Positions 10,046-21,999 of a DNA stretch of 64,000 nt are shown here, in pieces (position 1 is the first letter of the stretch; each line of letters opens with the position of its first letter). Location of the stretch: NCBI GenBank assembly GCA_014925825.1, contig JACGCK010000111.1, positions 1 through 64,000 on the forward strand, in the 5' to 3' direction. The notes beneath the pieces were generated by a model, which was not told the origin of the DNA, ran no database searches, and saw only the letters and a program-made list of their open reading frames with translations. A program made the translations under genes and the position numbers. Origin of the DNA: Pholiota molesta. Lineage: Eukaryota; Basidiomycota; Agaricomycetes; Agaricales; Strophariaceae.

Positions 10046-11049
10046 TAAGAATATGGATCGCATTAACTTTGAGGGTAGAAGTAAAAATCACATCTGATTC
10101 TTGAACGGAAATCCAGAAGGGTCGACACAGCCTGCTTGTTTGCTGCGGTCGTGCCCAAATACCTCAACCCGTTGAGCCCAACCATCAACACGTCCTCGCT
10201 CGATAAATCCATATATTTCAGCAGCTTGGCGAGGAGCCAGGGCGGCGAGTGGCGAAAGCTAACCAGGCCTCCGATACATCGAATATGAACGGATGAGACC
10301 GTGCCCCGCCAGACTCGAACAATGGAACTACGGCACAGAAACCTCATTCGGTCGAGACCGCCCTTTGTGCGGTGTACTAATGTACCAATAGTACCGATAA
10401 GCTACGTGCTTGTCTATACCGGAACTCAGAAGTTGGATGGAGAAAGAAAATCGAGAAGGAAGCATCAGCAGAAAGTACAGAATATTACACCAGACGGCGA
10501 ACCCAGGCTTGAGCTCAAACCGTCTGAACATTGAAGGCTTACCTTCGTAGCCGTCTGCCGGTGGTCTTTTCACGTATTAAGTGTACCATTGGCATCCAAA
10601 TAGAGCACTTCCAGCACCTCATCGCGTACATGGAGGAGCTGTGAGCCTGTGGTACGAAGGCGCGCTCAGCGAGGGGTTGGATACACCCGAGGGCAGTTGT
10701 CTTCGCTGCGAGAATGGGCTTCGCGGTGGGCTAGATGTGTGTAGACGCAACCATAATATCTAGGAGATATCCGTCGAGTTCGAAGATGCGTGGAGGTGCT
10801 TGACAGCGGCGGTGGGAGATGAGAGATGCGCCAACCAGTGTCTTAAGAGTCAAGACCAATACTGAGATCTCTGAGAGGTCTATACCCATGCGTTTCCTGT
10901 AACTTAGGCGTCGTGCGCCTACCAAAGCGATGGCAAAGTGTCGACTTGGCTTGGACTTGGTCTAGCGGGGAACGAGCTGGAACGACGAACGAGCACGGAG
11001 GAAGCAGAAAAGACGTGGGCAGGCCATACTAGTAATACATATTATGTCA
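10046..11049. repeat. Array spacer, repeated upstream of three HET genes
   Basis: The segment at about 10070-11000 is recognisably repeated at about 16560-17510 and 23080-24170. Landmarks are GGCGA(A/G)CCCAGGCTTGAGCTC in all three, followed by a less conserved stretch around GAAGGCTTACCTTCG, and further right CGAACGAGCA(C/T)GGAGAAAGCAGAAA variants. The DNA has open frames on both strands but none shared intact among copies. I see no gene I can name. Confidence 0.6.
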
Positions 11050-12810
11050 GCCAAACCACGCTAACATTCTGCGGCATCTTGGCGACGTCTTGTCCTCTCC
11101 ATCATCAACATAAGTACCCAAAGCGCGTCGCGCTCTGAATTTTCTCACTCCCGTCGCCGCCATCGACCGCAACTACTTCTCCCCGCACCATTTTCCATCA
11201 GCGTCAACGCCGAAGTGCTGCCTCCGTCTATTCTTTGCCTGGACCAAGTGCCAACTCTGAAATCTGTGAATGGCAAAATGAAGTCTATAGCCATGCCTTT
11301 AATTGCAGCTAGGCAGTGCCAGCTAGTCTACTTTTGGCTTCGCACACAAAGCCCACGACGGTTCGAACTTCGGACGTCGCAGGGAATGTCATGTATTCCT
11401 TATATATAAGAAGCTCGTAGGGGGGCGGGCCCGCCTACGTCTGCGAACACAGTGCATTCCACGGCGCATCCTGGAAGCCACGGCGGTTCGAGCTCAATGC
11501 TGAGTCTGCTATTACTATGAACGTACGTCCCACAACCCCTTCCATCACTTTACATTCACACTCACCCTCACTTGCACTCACAGCCCTCATCATGTAACCG
11601 TACTCGCCTCCCCTTCTCCTCCACGTGGTCATCGACTGCACCGGCCTCTCCCACATATCCTCTCCATCCACGTCGCCGCACCCGGTGGCACCGATAAGGA
11701 AGGCCTCCTCCGTCTCTCCTTCGCCGCCGACTCTGAGCTATACGACTGGCATGACGACATCTACAGCCGTGCCCCGCAGCTAGGCGGCGCCAGCTCGTCA
11801 GCGCGGACGTCGCAGAGAACTTCAGGGACGCCAGCATACTACATACGCTGAGATCCTCGACGGCGGGTCGCAGTCTGCGGCTGCAGCATCTGAGCGCCCA
11901 AGGTCTCCACATTGATCATGCAGGCCCCGCGATTGATTGCGACGTTCTGCTATTAATTTGCTCAATATCAACAAGATGCCGTCACCGCCTGGCTCTGCGC
12001 TTCCTGCGCTCTCGGGAAGGTATCTCGTGGCCAAAGCGGCATATTTTCGCTCTGGCTCAATGGGCAGGTGCTTGTCCTTCATCACGGTGCCGACAAGGTG
12101 TGTAATTTAATCCTATTTTTGAAGAAGAATTGTTGCTGTGGAGCGGTGGTTGAGACACATGAAAGAGATTCACTGCATTCCTCCCTTTCGTTTTCTTCTG
12201 GGTATGGGTGGAAATTGGGGTGATTACGAGGAGATAAGCTGATGCATTCGCGCTATTCTTGCTGCTATTCATGATCGTCACCGTTAAACCGCATTTTATT
12301 CCCATGACTCATCAAACCCCTCCACTAGACCTCACCTCCCTCAAACGATCCCCCTCCCCAGCCTCACGCGCATCGCGCCCGATGCGAAACGGACGACCCC
12401 TCCTGCTCGAATTCACCCCCAAAGCCACCACCGCCTCGCAGCCGCAGCAGTCGCGATCGTGTCGATGCCATATCTTTAAACCTCATCCTGTCTCGTCCGA
12501 TTTCTCCCTCTGTCATGACCCACGTTGCCGCCTTCTGTCCATCGTCATGCTCCTCCGTCGACATTCTTCTCTATCATCACTCATCAAAGCCTTCCATCTT
12601 CATGCTCCTCTGCCGAGATTCACTTGCATCGTTTTTTATTGTACATCTCCCATTGTCATCCATCGGACATCGTTCGCCTATCGACACGTGTACATTCGTT
12701 TTCGCCTCTCAACGTCATCCATGCTTTCTCGCGCTGAGGCGGCTGGTGGTCGGCGGTGGCTAGTCCAGCTGGGCTGGCCCTGTCTTTGTCTTCGCTCCTC
12801 CGACGCGTAG
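11050..12810 (+). pseudogene. Decayed PAK-like PH/CRIB fragments, array unit B
   Basis: These are degraded plus-strand pieces matching the better copies at 17.5-19.4 and 25.9-28.0 kb. The 11680-11850 part corresponds to the RLHLSLAADSELYD block (here broken by stops and frameshifts). The 12310-12450 part encodes RPLLLEFTPKATTASQPQQ, a beta-strand segment like that of a PH domain. The 12480-12790 part is a pyrimidine-rich stretch common to all units. Not expected to make a protein. Confidence 0.5.
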
Positions 12811-12903
12811 CGCCCGGCATATGGATATCGAATGGATATGTATTACATCTGCTTCGAATATAGAATCGTGATGGTTGATTTCATTACACGCTGTGTCAAG
12901 CCC

Positions 12904-15284
12904 CTACAAATACATGGTCTCTAAAGTCATCCCGTGCTTGGCCAGGTCGCTTCGCTTGATCGAATAAAAAGTTTTACCATCCCCTGAAGTTGACATCCCC
13001 TGCTTCATGAGACGGAAGACGACAGGCTCGTCTGTATCAATCCGGATCTTCAAGTAACTGGAAAAACTCCATGGCCATTCCGTTCGGCCTTTGTCTTCGG
13101 GGATCAAAGCAAAGTATACTGCAAGGCAGAGATCCGGGACACGGATAGTGGTTGTATCGCCGTTGAAATTCAACATTCCAAATATCACATTGTAGTCTGT
13201 GAAGGTGGAATTAGCAAATGATGCTTCTGTTGAGACTCGAGAGTCCAGGTCAAGTCTTGCCGCTTACCTGAGGTGCTTTTCTCCAAGCCTTTGTCCAATA
13301 GATGATAGATACCGGCAGCGTTTGAAGATGATTTGCGACCCTTGAACTGCTCAAACGTGGCATAGTAGTCGCCAATGGGCTCATGCTGAACATAAGAGTT
13401 CCCCCGCAATGAGGGCATCAGAAGAATTGGCATCCGGAGGCCTACATGAGTAAGAAGCAATGGCTCTATAGGTCGCCTGTGCGTCATCGTCATAATAACC
13501 TTTGAGCATTGAAGATATGCCGATGGTCCCGATGGAATAATCGACCATCCCGGCTGAGCACAATTGAAGATATCAGCTACTTTGCTCGAAGTATTCAAGA
13601 TCTCCGTCATAAGGCGGAAGAACGCCCGCTTGGCACCCTCGCCATACGCTATTGAGATGCTGACATCGCAAATGCCCATCAGAGAATATGCGATATCTTC
13701 TTCACGCATCACATTGCGCTTCGCTGCCAGCTGCATCTTGCGTGAAATAGGGAGTAGCGAGCCACGCCGGAGTTCGTCACCTGTAATCGTTGTTGCTTTG
13801 AAGATTTGGTCTATAATAGCTGGATTGCACTTGTCGCCAAGAAGAGTGTACGGTACGAATGTCTTCCAGTCCTTTTTATAGAATGCCATGTATTCTGGGG
13901 CGAGCAGTTCTTGGAATGTCCATCCACGAGTGAACCAAGGATCGCGATGAATATCACCGAGGGCGACGGTCTCAGCCAGGTAGGAGACGCAGATGTGGGA
14001 GTTCTTGTACCACTTATACATTGAGCGAATGGATTCGTCGAGCTCGGAGCTGCTGTTTTTGTTAATACAAACAGTGTCCATCCAACCGAAAGAGAGCCCG
14101 TGGTCTTTGCAGGCAGATCTGCAAAAATTGACGAGTTTTTGATACCCTGGCTGCTGAGCGTCAAACTGTCCCAGCTGCCAAGCGCTATAAGTAACTTCCC
14201 TGTCCGATCCACGAAGCCATGTGTGCGATAGGATGGCATATTTGGTGTTTTCCTGTACAATCTCCTTGATGATGCGGTCCTCAAGAGATAGTCCCAATCC
14301 AGATCCAGGTCCCCGAGTCTCTCTCGCCTTCACCATCCTCTCTTTGAACACTCTCTCTGAGAAACTGGCTTGAATGTCTTGTATGATTAGACCGCAGACA
14401 TCGTTCCTCTCAAGTAGTGACATTTGTAGCTTGGTGCCAGTCCCTCGAGGAGCGTCGGTGAAGTGTAATAGCCGAATAGGCATCTTGCTAAAGACGTGCT
14501 CACGAACTGCCTCTAGAAGTCTTCCCATGAAACTTTGGTACTCTGTTTGTTGGGGTATAAAAGCTATCCTCCAACAAGCATAGCAATTGTATTAAATGTT
14601 GAGATTCTGAGGTTCTGTTATGGGTTGCATACCTTTTGAGGGCCCAGGATCGGAGAGTTTTCTCTTTGTTGCTACGCCGGGAGATTTGACCATAGCATCG
14701 TTCGATGAAACGGTGCCGACATCGGGATCTGTTTTGAAATCAGTAACTATAATCCGTGGTATTGCTGAGGAAGAGGTTTACCGCCCAAGTCCACCTCGAT
14801 CCTTTGCGTTTGACTGACTTGTAATTGTACGACCATCGATGATATAAACTCCTGGAGCGCGGCAAGAAGCTTCCCCGCCTCGGGACCCATCGAGTGAAGG
14901 TTGCCGATATCTATAATAATTAAGTGATTATAATTGCGTTTGTTTCAGCGAAGAGACTTACCCTTGTTATTTTTCCCTTCGGCCGTATGTATGATTGGAA
15001 TGACAAAGTTCCGCAGGGCCTCGAGCAAAATTTGCGAAGGAGTGTTTGTGGGAGAATCTACATTGTGCACGGTAGACAGGTATGAGCCCCCAGCGGTCCA
15101 CGAATGCTAGGCCAGCAGATGGTTTTGCTCACCTGCTTTAGCGAAATCGTCACTCGATGAGCCCAGATGGATTCCAGCATGCGGAAGCGAATCGCCAAAC
15201 GTTGAGGTTTTCTCTTGAAAAGAAACGAGAATCGTGCGGTGTTCGTATAAGGATCGTGGGGAGCTTACCAGCGGATTCAGACAT
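12904..15284 (-). CDS. HET-domain protein, array copy B
   Basis: Same exon plan as copy A, from MSESA at 15284 to KHGMTLETMYL at 12904. The HET domain lies at about 13895-14250 (YAILSHTWLRG, GWMDTVCINKNSSSELDES, WFTRGWTFQELLAP). Before it lies a linker (RMVKARETRGPGSGLGLSL) almost identical to the linker of copy D and unlike those of A and C. A short helical exon set (LLEALRNFVIPIIHTAEG) and MGPEAGKLLAAL precede the main exon. All exon joins keep frame as far as I can check by eye, so the gene looks functional. It probably acts in the cytoplasm in a self/non-self or stress-induced death response, by analogy with ascomycete HET proteins only. Confidence 0.82.
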
Positions 15285-15349
15285 TGCAGCGACTATGAGC
15301 TTGATGTGAATGGGGAGAAGGAGCGATAGCATTTGATAGTGTACCATCT

Positions 15350-17514
15350 GTACATGTTTTGACAGCCAGTACGCTATATTTAGTTATGTCTCGTCGTGCT
15401 GACCATCAAGTCACGACGCCTCGTACAACCTGACGCATTTCTTCGGCTTTCCAAGCACCTAGAACCCCCCGGAGTGCCTTTCTTATTCCTTCCCCGTTGA
15501 AACATTTCCCGGACAAGAGCGCACTGGACCCCCAGGTCGTCCACCACACCGAGCACGATCATGCGCAGCCCGGAGCTTGTAGCGCCCACAGCGTTCGATG
15601 TGGCGAAAAACATGATCTATATCACGGTCTCGCGTCCCTCGGTGGTATCAAATGACCTTGTGGGCAGCACGACCTCCCATTCCGTCTTCTCTTTCTTCCT
15701 CTCGATCCTTTTCTCAGCACTATCCCCGTCTCCTCCCGGCAATCTAAATTGCGAGTATAGTTATGGAAGAGCGGCTGAACGCCGCCGTAGGCTTGAATTC
15801 GTGCGGACTGCCCACGTAGTGCAAGTTTGCGCAGCACGCATCGGAGGGCGGACCGACAATGAAGTGCTCCGCCACGCATTTAGGCTGGGTTGAAGGACAT
15901 TGCGCGTAGAATTCTGTCCGCATAAACGGATGCATGGGCGTCTTCCGTTCGCGTTCTCGCTGGAGATCGTGCTGGAGGTGTATAATAGCTCCTTGTCCAT
16001 GCTTCCTAGAGTCTTAAATGGGGTCCGATGTAGCTGTGAGTGCGAATACGAGCCAGAAAAATAGTTCGGAAGGCTGAAGCGGTCGAGAGTAGCGAAAATG
16101 GCAAGGTCGGTGGAGACTGTCACCAAAGTCATTCCGGAAGTGAATAGACCTTGGCCGTATCAGAGCTCGTTGAGCATGTAGCTCTGGTATTGGAAGAGTC
16201 GACCATGGATGGCAAAACCAGAGATTAGTTTGGAAGACGGATGCATGGGCGTCTTCCGTTCGCGTTCTCGCTGGAGATCATGCTGAAGGTGTAGACTGGC
16301 TCCTCAACTGTGCTTCGTAAATTCCTAAATGGGGCCCTATGTAGTTGCGAGTGCGAATACGAGCCAGAAAACTCGTCCGGAAGGCTGAAGCGGTCGACAG
16401 TAGCCTAGAAAACGATTCAGACGAGGTCGGTGGAGAGTATGACCAAAGCGATTCAGGAATGGATAGACCTTGGTCGTAGAGAGCTCGTGGAGCATGTAGT
16501 CCCGATGATGGAAGCGTTGACCACGGAGGGCAAAACCAGAGACCAGCTCGGTTTGGGCTATCGCGGCGAGTACTGTCAAATGAACAAATGAGATTAATAT
16601 ACGAACCCTATTTTTTTGGGGGAGATAATGTTTACCTTCGAACGTAAGATCCGAATAGGTCAAGACAGCCTGCTCGTTTGCTCGTGCCTAAATACTTCCT
16701 GCAACCCGCCTGTGGTCCCAACTGTCAACACGCCATCGCTCGATAAATCCGCATGCTTCTACAGCTTGGCAGCGAGTGGGGAAAGTTAACCAGGACGTCG
16801 AACTCGAATGTATGAGACCGTGCCCCGCCAAACGCGGCCTGGGGAACGACGGTACGAAAACGAAAACCTTCGTTCGTTCGAGATGGCTTTTTTCCGTGGT
16901 GTACTGCATTACTGATAGAGCCATTGAGCTGCACGATTGTATAGACCAGAGCGCAGAAGATAAATGACGTTGGATATGGGAAGAAAATGGAGAAGGAAGC
17001 ATCAGCAAAAATCACAGAGTAAGTATGAGACCAGACGGCGAGCCCAGGCTTGAGCTCAAACCGCCTGGATATTGACTAGCACGTCTGGTGGTGGTACTTC
17101 TACACATTAAGCACGCCATTGAGATCCAGACAGAACACCTTCAGCGCCTCCTTGCATATGTCGAGGAACTGGGGCCGGGAACGAAGACGCGCGCAGCGAG
17201 GTCGAAGTTGGGTGCCGCCCGAAGACAGTTGGCTTCGCCGCGAGAGTGGGCTTCGCCGTGGGCTTGATGTGTGTAGTAGCGACCATGATAACGAGAGAAT
17301 CTCCGCCGAGTTCGAAGGTGCTTAGCAGAGGCGGTGGGGGGTGGGAGACCCGCCAGGCGGCGTCTGAGGAGTCGAGACCGTCATTCTGCTGTAGGATAAG
17401 CGGCGTGCGCCTACCAAGCGACGACGACGTTGGGGGCCTGAGTGTCGACTTGGCGTAGCGGCGAACGAGCATGTAGAAAGCAGAAAGCAAACTTGGCAAG
17501 AACAAAGTGGGATG
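15350..17514. repeat. Array spacer upstream of HET copy B
   Basis: Repeats the spacer seen at 9.3-11.0 and 22.0-24.2 kb. Minus-strand frames such as FATSNAVGATSSGLRM (about 15545-15610) recur in shifted frame at 22.25-22.33 kb (FATSNAVDATSAGCKW), showing a once-coding or conserved sequence now broken. It contains a private ~300-bp tandem duplication (15926-16226 and 16237-16547). No intact gene is seen. Confidence 0.55.
15926..16547. repeat. Adjacent direct duplication, about 300 bp per copy
   Basis: Both copies begin ACGGATGCATGGGCGTC (15926 and 16237) and run through matching landmarks (CGAATACGAGCCAGAAAA, GGAAGGCTGAAGCGGTCGA, ATAGACCTTGG) to GGCAAAACCAGAGA. They differ by scattered substitutions and small indels, so the duplication is not very recent. 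Confidence 0.8.
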
Positions 17515-19430
17515 ACATATTACGTCAGCACCTCTGCCCCGGTCCGCCTCTCTCGTCAACGTACTCTCTCCGCCCACCACCAGCCCTTCTGGACCAAAAA
17601 CGCGTCGCGCGACGCGTTCCCATCTTCCTCGCTTCCGTCGGAGCCATAGGCCACACTTACCTCTCCCCGCACCCAGAGTGCCGCCTCCATCTATCCTTTG
17701 CCACCGACTCTGAGCTCTATGCTGGCAAGATGAAATCTATAGTCATGCTTCGCAGCTAGGCCCAAAGTCTTTGACGGTGCGGGTGTCGCAGGGAATCTCA
17801 GTGATGTCGGCGAGGGTCCCTGAGTACTGGCCCATCGCTTTATTTTCCGTCCTACTCCTTCCTTCTCTTCCACCCCAATTGTCTGCGCATGGCCGCCACG
17901 AGAGCATGGAACACAAGCCCACAGCTTCCTTGACGCGCCCCCCAAGTAGTCCAAGGCTCCACCCAAGGTCGTCCGCAGTGGGCCCGTCGACGTCTGCGAA
18001 CGCAATGCATTCCATGGCGCATTCTGGAAGGCACGGCGGTTTGAGCTCGATGACGAGTCTCTTACAAGGTACGTCCCACAGTCTCTTTCACGACATCTAA
18101 ATTCTCATTCACACCTGCTTGCACTCATAGCCCTCGTCAAGTAAACATACTCGCACCCCTCCGCCTTCGTTGCCGCCATCGACCGCACGACGCTCCATCC
18201 GCGTCGCCGCACCCGATGCCACCGACAACCAACGCCGCCTCCATCTCTCGCTCGCAGCCGACTCCGAGCTTTACGACCGGCAAGACGACATCTACAGACG
18301 CGCCCTGCACCTAGGCGGCGCCAGCTCGTCCCCCTTCGGCTTCGTGTACAAGGCCCACGTCGACGCGGACGTCGCCGGGAACTTCGGGGACGCCAGTATG
18401 CTCCCTGTGTACGCGGAGATCGTAGGGGCGGGTCGCACTTGTGGCTGCAGCTTCTACTTCGCCCGGCGAGGCTTCGATACTGATAGTGCAGGCCCCCGCG
18501 GTCGCGGCCGACCCTGCTCAACGTCAATAAGACATCATTACCACCTGGCGCTGCCCTTCCTGCCCTCGAGGCCCGATACCTGTTGCTCAGAGCGGCGTAT
18601 CTTTAGCTGGTTGTTAAGATGCGTCGGATAAGCCTCTTGGGCAGTTGCTTGTCATTCGTCGTGTACGTGTTGTTTACGAAGGAGGCGGAGGTGCGTTCGT
18701 GACGCGATGAGCTGAGCGTGCCGCCCCCGGCTGCAAAAGGGGCGGCTGTTGCGACGAAGAGCGAGGAGAAAAGGGCAAGGAAGGGGAGTCGGCGGAAGAG
18801 CGGGCCGCTACCTGTAGGGGATGCAGACCGGCTTGGACTCTAAGCGTTGTGCTTTTTGTTATGACTCTACACTGCCGCGCTGCCTAGATGCCCCTGTTTA
18901 TGAGCTGTCTGAAGATCGAGTGCTGATGATGCGCTCTGCCGCCGTTCGTCTTCGCCATGCCACACTTTTAAACCTCGTCCTGTCTCGTCTCGTCCCTTCC
19001 TCTCTGTCCTGACCCACGTTGCGGTTTTTTGTCCATCGTCATGCTCCTCTATCGTCGTTCCCCTCCACCTGTATTCACTTTCAGTGTCTTTCATCCATCG
19101 GACATCGTACATTCATCGGACGTGATTCATCTATCGACACATGTGCATCCATTTTCGCCTCTCAACGTCATCCATGTCACGACGCGCTTTTTCGCGCTAA
19201 GGCGCGCTGTGGGCCGGCACAGCGTAGTCCAGCTGGGCTGGCCCTTTCTGCGTCTTCGTGTCGGCCCCCTCTGTCCGCCATCCGTCCTTTCTACTCTATC
19301 CTGCCTATTAACATATCTACGCTAACATCCCATCGTGTTGTGTGTCCGCTCTCTCTCTCTCTGTCTCTTTCTCTGTTGTTCCCTCATCCCCTCTCACTCC
19401 ATCGTCCGCTGTCTATCCATGAATAGTATG
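17515..19430 (+). pseudogene. PAK-like PH/CRIB gene remnant, array unit C
   Basis: Plus-strand frames give HESMEHKPTASLTRPPSSP (about 17890-17960), then at 18235-18400 RRLHLSLAADSELYDRQDDI followed by RRALHLGGASSSPFGFVYKA. In fungal PAK-family kinases with a PH domain (Cla4 type) a very similar string, with W in place of R before QDDIY and FVHK, joins the PH domain to the CRIB motif, so I read this as a fragment of such a gene. A second fragment (18690-18830, EEKRARKGSR-like) and a pyrimidine-rich tail follow. There is no kinase domain in the window, and stops and frameshifts separate the pieces. Its 3' side converges on HET copy C. Confidence 0.45.
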
Positions 19431-19674
19431 CAACTGCCCGCATGTACCTGTGTACCTTCTCCTCCCTTCGCATCCACTCGTCCTCATTGCCATCAAGACT
19501 TTTACCTGCCACTGGTTGCGGTTTAGTGTTCGTGGTAACATCGTGTATTTAAGGTGCTTCATCCATTTGTCGCCATCCATGGTGGTGAATTCAGGTTCTG
19601 ATGGGTCATTTCTGAGGAGGTACACGAATCAAGCCTGAATAACTTCAAACTCCATTACACACTGTGTCGAGCCC

Positions 19675-21961
19675 CTACAAATACATGGTCTCTAAAGTCA
19701 TCCCATGCTTTGCCAGGTCGCTTCGCTTGATTGAATAAACAGTTTGACCTTCACCTGAAGTGGGTGTTGTCCTGTTCATGAAATGGAAGGCAATAGGCTT
19801 GTCTGTGCCAATCCGATGGATCTTAGACCAACTAGAAGTTGAACCCCATTCCACTTGTTCCTCGCGGTTTACCCGAAACCATATCGCAAGACAGAGATCC
19901 AGGACATGGAGAGTGGTTGTATCACCTCCGAAATTCAATATTCCAAATGTCTGTTTGTATTCTGTGAAGTTGGAATTAGCGAATAATACTTCTGCCATTG
20001 AGAGTCCAAGTCAAGTCTTGCAACATACTTGCGGTGCTTTTCACGATGCCTTTGTCCAATAGATGATAGCACTCAAATAGGTGCTTGAACTCCAATGTGG
20101 CATAGTAGTCACCAATGGGCTCGTGCTTAAAACAAGGATCGTTCTTTTGCAACGAGGGTATCAGAAGGATTGGCATCCGGAGTCCTACATGAGTAAGAAG
20201 CAACGGCTCTATAGGTGTGTAATGCGACATCCTCATAATGTCCTTGGAGCATCCTTGATATGCCGATGGTTCCAATGGAATAATAGAAAATCTTCCTCGT
20301 GTCTGAGCACAATTGAAGATATCGACTACTTCGCTCGAAGTATTGAGGACCTCTTGCATAAGGCGGAAGAACGCCCGCTTGGCACCCTCGCCGTACGCTA
20401 TTGAGATACTGACACCGCAAATCCCCATGAGAGAATATGCGGTATCTTCTTCACGCATCACATTGCGCATTGCCGCTAGCTGCATCTTGCGCGAAATCGG
20501 TAATTCATCGCAGTTGTCTAGTTCATCTTTAGTAATCGTTGTTGCTTTGGAGATTTGATCTAGAATATACATATCGTCCTTGTCACCAAGATAGGTGTAC
20601 GGTACAAACTTCTTCCAGTCTTTATTATAGAATGACATGTGATCTGGGGCGAGCAGTTCTTGGAATGTCCATCCACGAGTGAACCAAGGATCACGATGGA
20701 CATCATCGAGGGCGACGGTCTCCGCCAGGTAGGTGATACAGATGGTGGAGTTCTTGTACCACTTATACATTGAGCGGATGGATTCATCTAGCTCGGAGCT
20801 GCTGTCTTTGTTAATACAAACAGTATCCATCCAACCGAAAGAGAGACTGTGGTCTTTCCAGGCTGATCTGCAGAAACTGGCGAGTTTTTGATACCCTGGC
20901 TGCTGAGTATCGAACTGTCGTAGCCGCCAAGCGCCATAAGTAACTTCACTGTCCGATCCACGAAGCCAGGTGTGAGACAGGATGGCATATTTGCTATATT
21001 TTTGTACGAAGTACGGGAAAGTAGCATCACTGATTTTCCTTTCGTGTATTTCTTTTATGACGCAGTCGCAGACGCCGTTCCTATCAAGTAGCGTAATTTG
21101 GAGTTTGGTGCCAGAGTCCCGAGGGGTGTCGGTGAAGTGTAATACGCGAATAGGCATCTTGCTAAAGACATGCTCGCGGACAACCTCTTGAAGTCTTCCC
21201 ATATAATATTGGTAATTTGTTAGTTGGGGTATGAAAGCTATCCCACAATAAGCGATAGCAATGCTATTAGATGTTGAGATCAGAGGTTCTGTTATGACTT
21301 GCATACCTTTGACAGGCCCAGGGTCGGAGACTTTGCTCTCTGTCGCTACGCCGGGGGATTTGACCATAGCATCGTTCGATGAAACACTGTCGACATCAGG
21401 ATCTGTTTTAAAATCAGTGGCTGTAATCCGTGGTATTGCTGAGGAAGAGATTTACCGTCCAATTCCACCTTGATGCTCTGCGTTTGACCGACTTGTAATT
21501 GTACGATCATCGATGATATAAACTCCTGGAGCGCGGCAAGAAGCTTCCCCGCCTCGGGACCCATCGAGTGAACGGGGCCGATATCTATAATAATTAAGCG
21601 ATTATAATTACGTTTGTTGCAGCGAAGAGACTTACCCTTCTTATTTCTCCCTTCACCCGTCTGTATGAGTGGAATGACAAAGTTCTGGAGGGCCTCGAGC
21701 AAAATTTGCGATGGGGTGTTTGTGGTTGGATCTACGTTGCACACGGTAGACAGGCATGAGCGCTCAGCAATCCACGGGCGCTAGGCCAGCAGATGGTCTT
21801 GCTCACCTCTTCCAGCCGGATCGTTACTCGATGATCCCTGATGGGTACCACCAGCATGCGGAGGCGCATCGCCAAACATTGAGGTTTTCTCTTGAAGAGA
21901 AATGGGAATCATGCGATGTCGATATAAGTATCGCGAGGAGCTTACCAGCGGATTCAGACAT
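19675..21961 (-). CDS. HET-domain protein, array copy C
   Basis: Starts MSESA at 21961 and ends KHGMTLETMYL at 19675. The HET domain lies at about 20655-21000 (YAILSHTWLRGSDSEVTYG, GWMDTVCINKDSSSELDES, WFTRGWTFQELLAP). The C-terminal part includes GVSISIAYGEGAKRAFF and a last exon with FGILNFGGDTTTLHVLDL. The linker before the HET domain is short (ERKISDATFPYFVQK) and different from those of B/D and A. Exon 5 encodes DPDVDSVSSNDAMVKSPG, close to copies B and D. The frame looks intact across the splice sites read. Its function is inferred from the domain only. Confidence 0.83.
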
Positions 21962-21999
21962 TGCAGCGACTATCAGCTTGATGTGAACGGGAACAAGGG

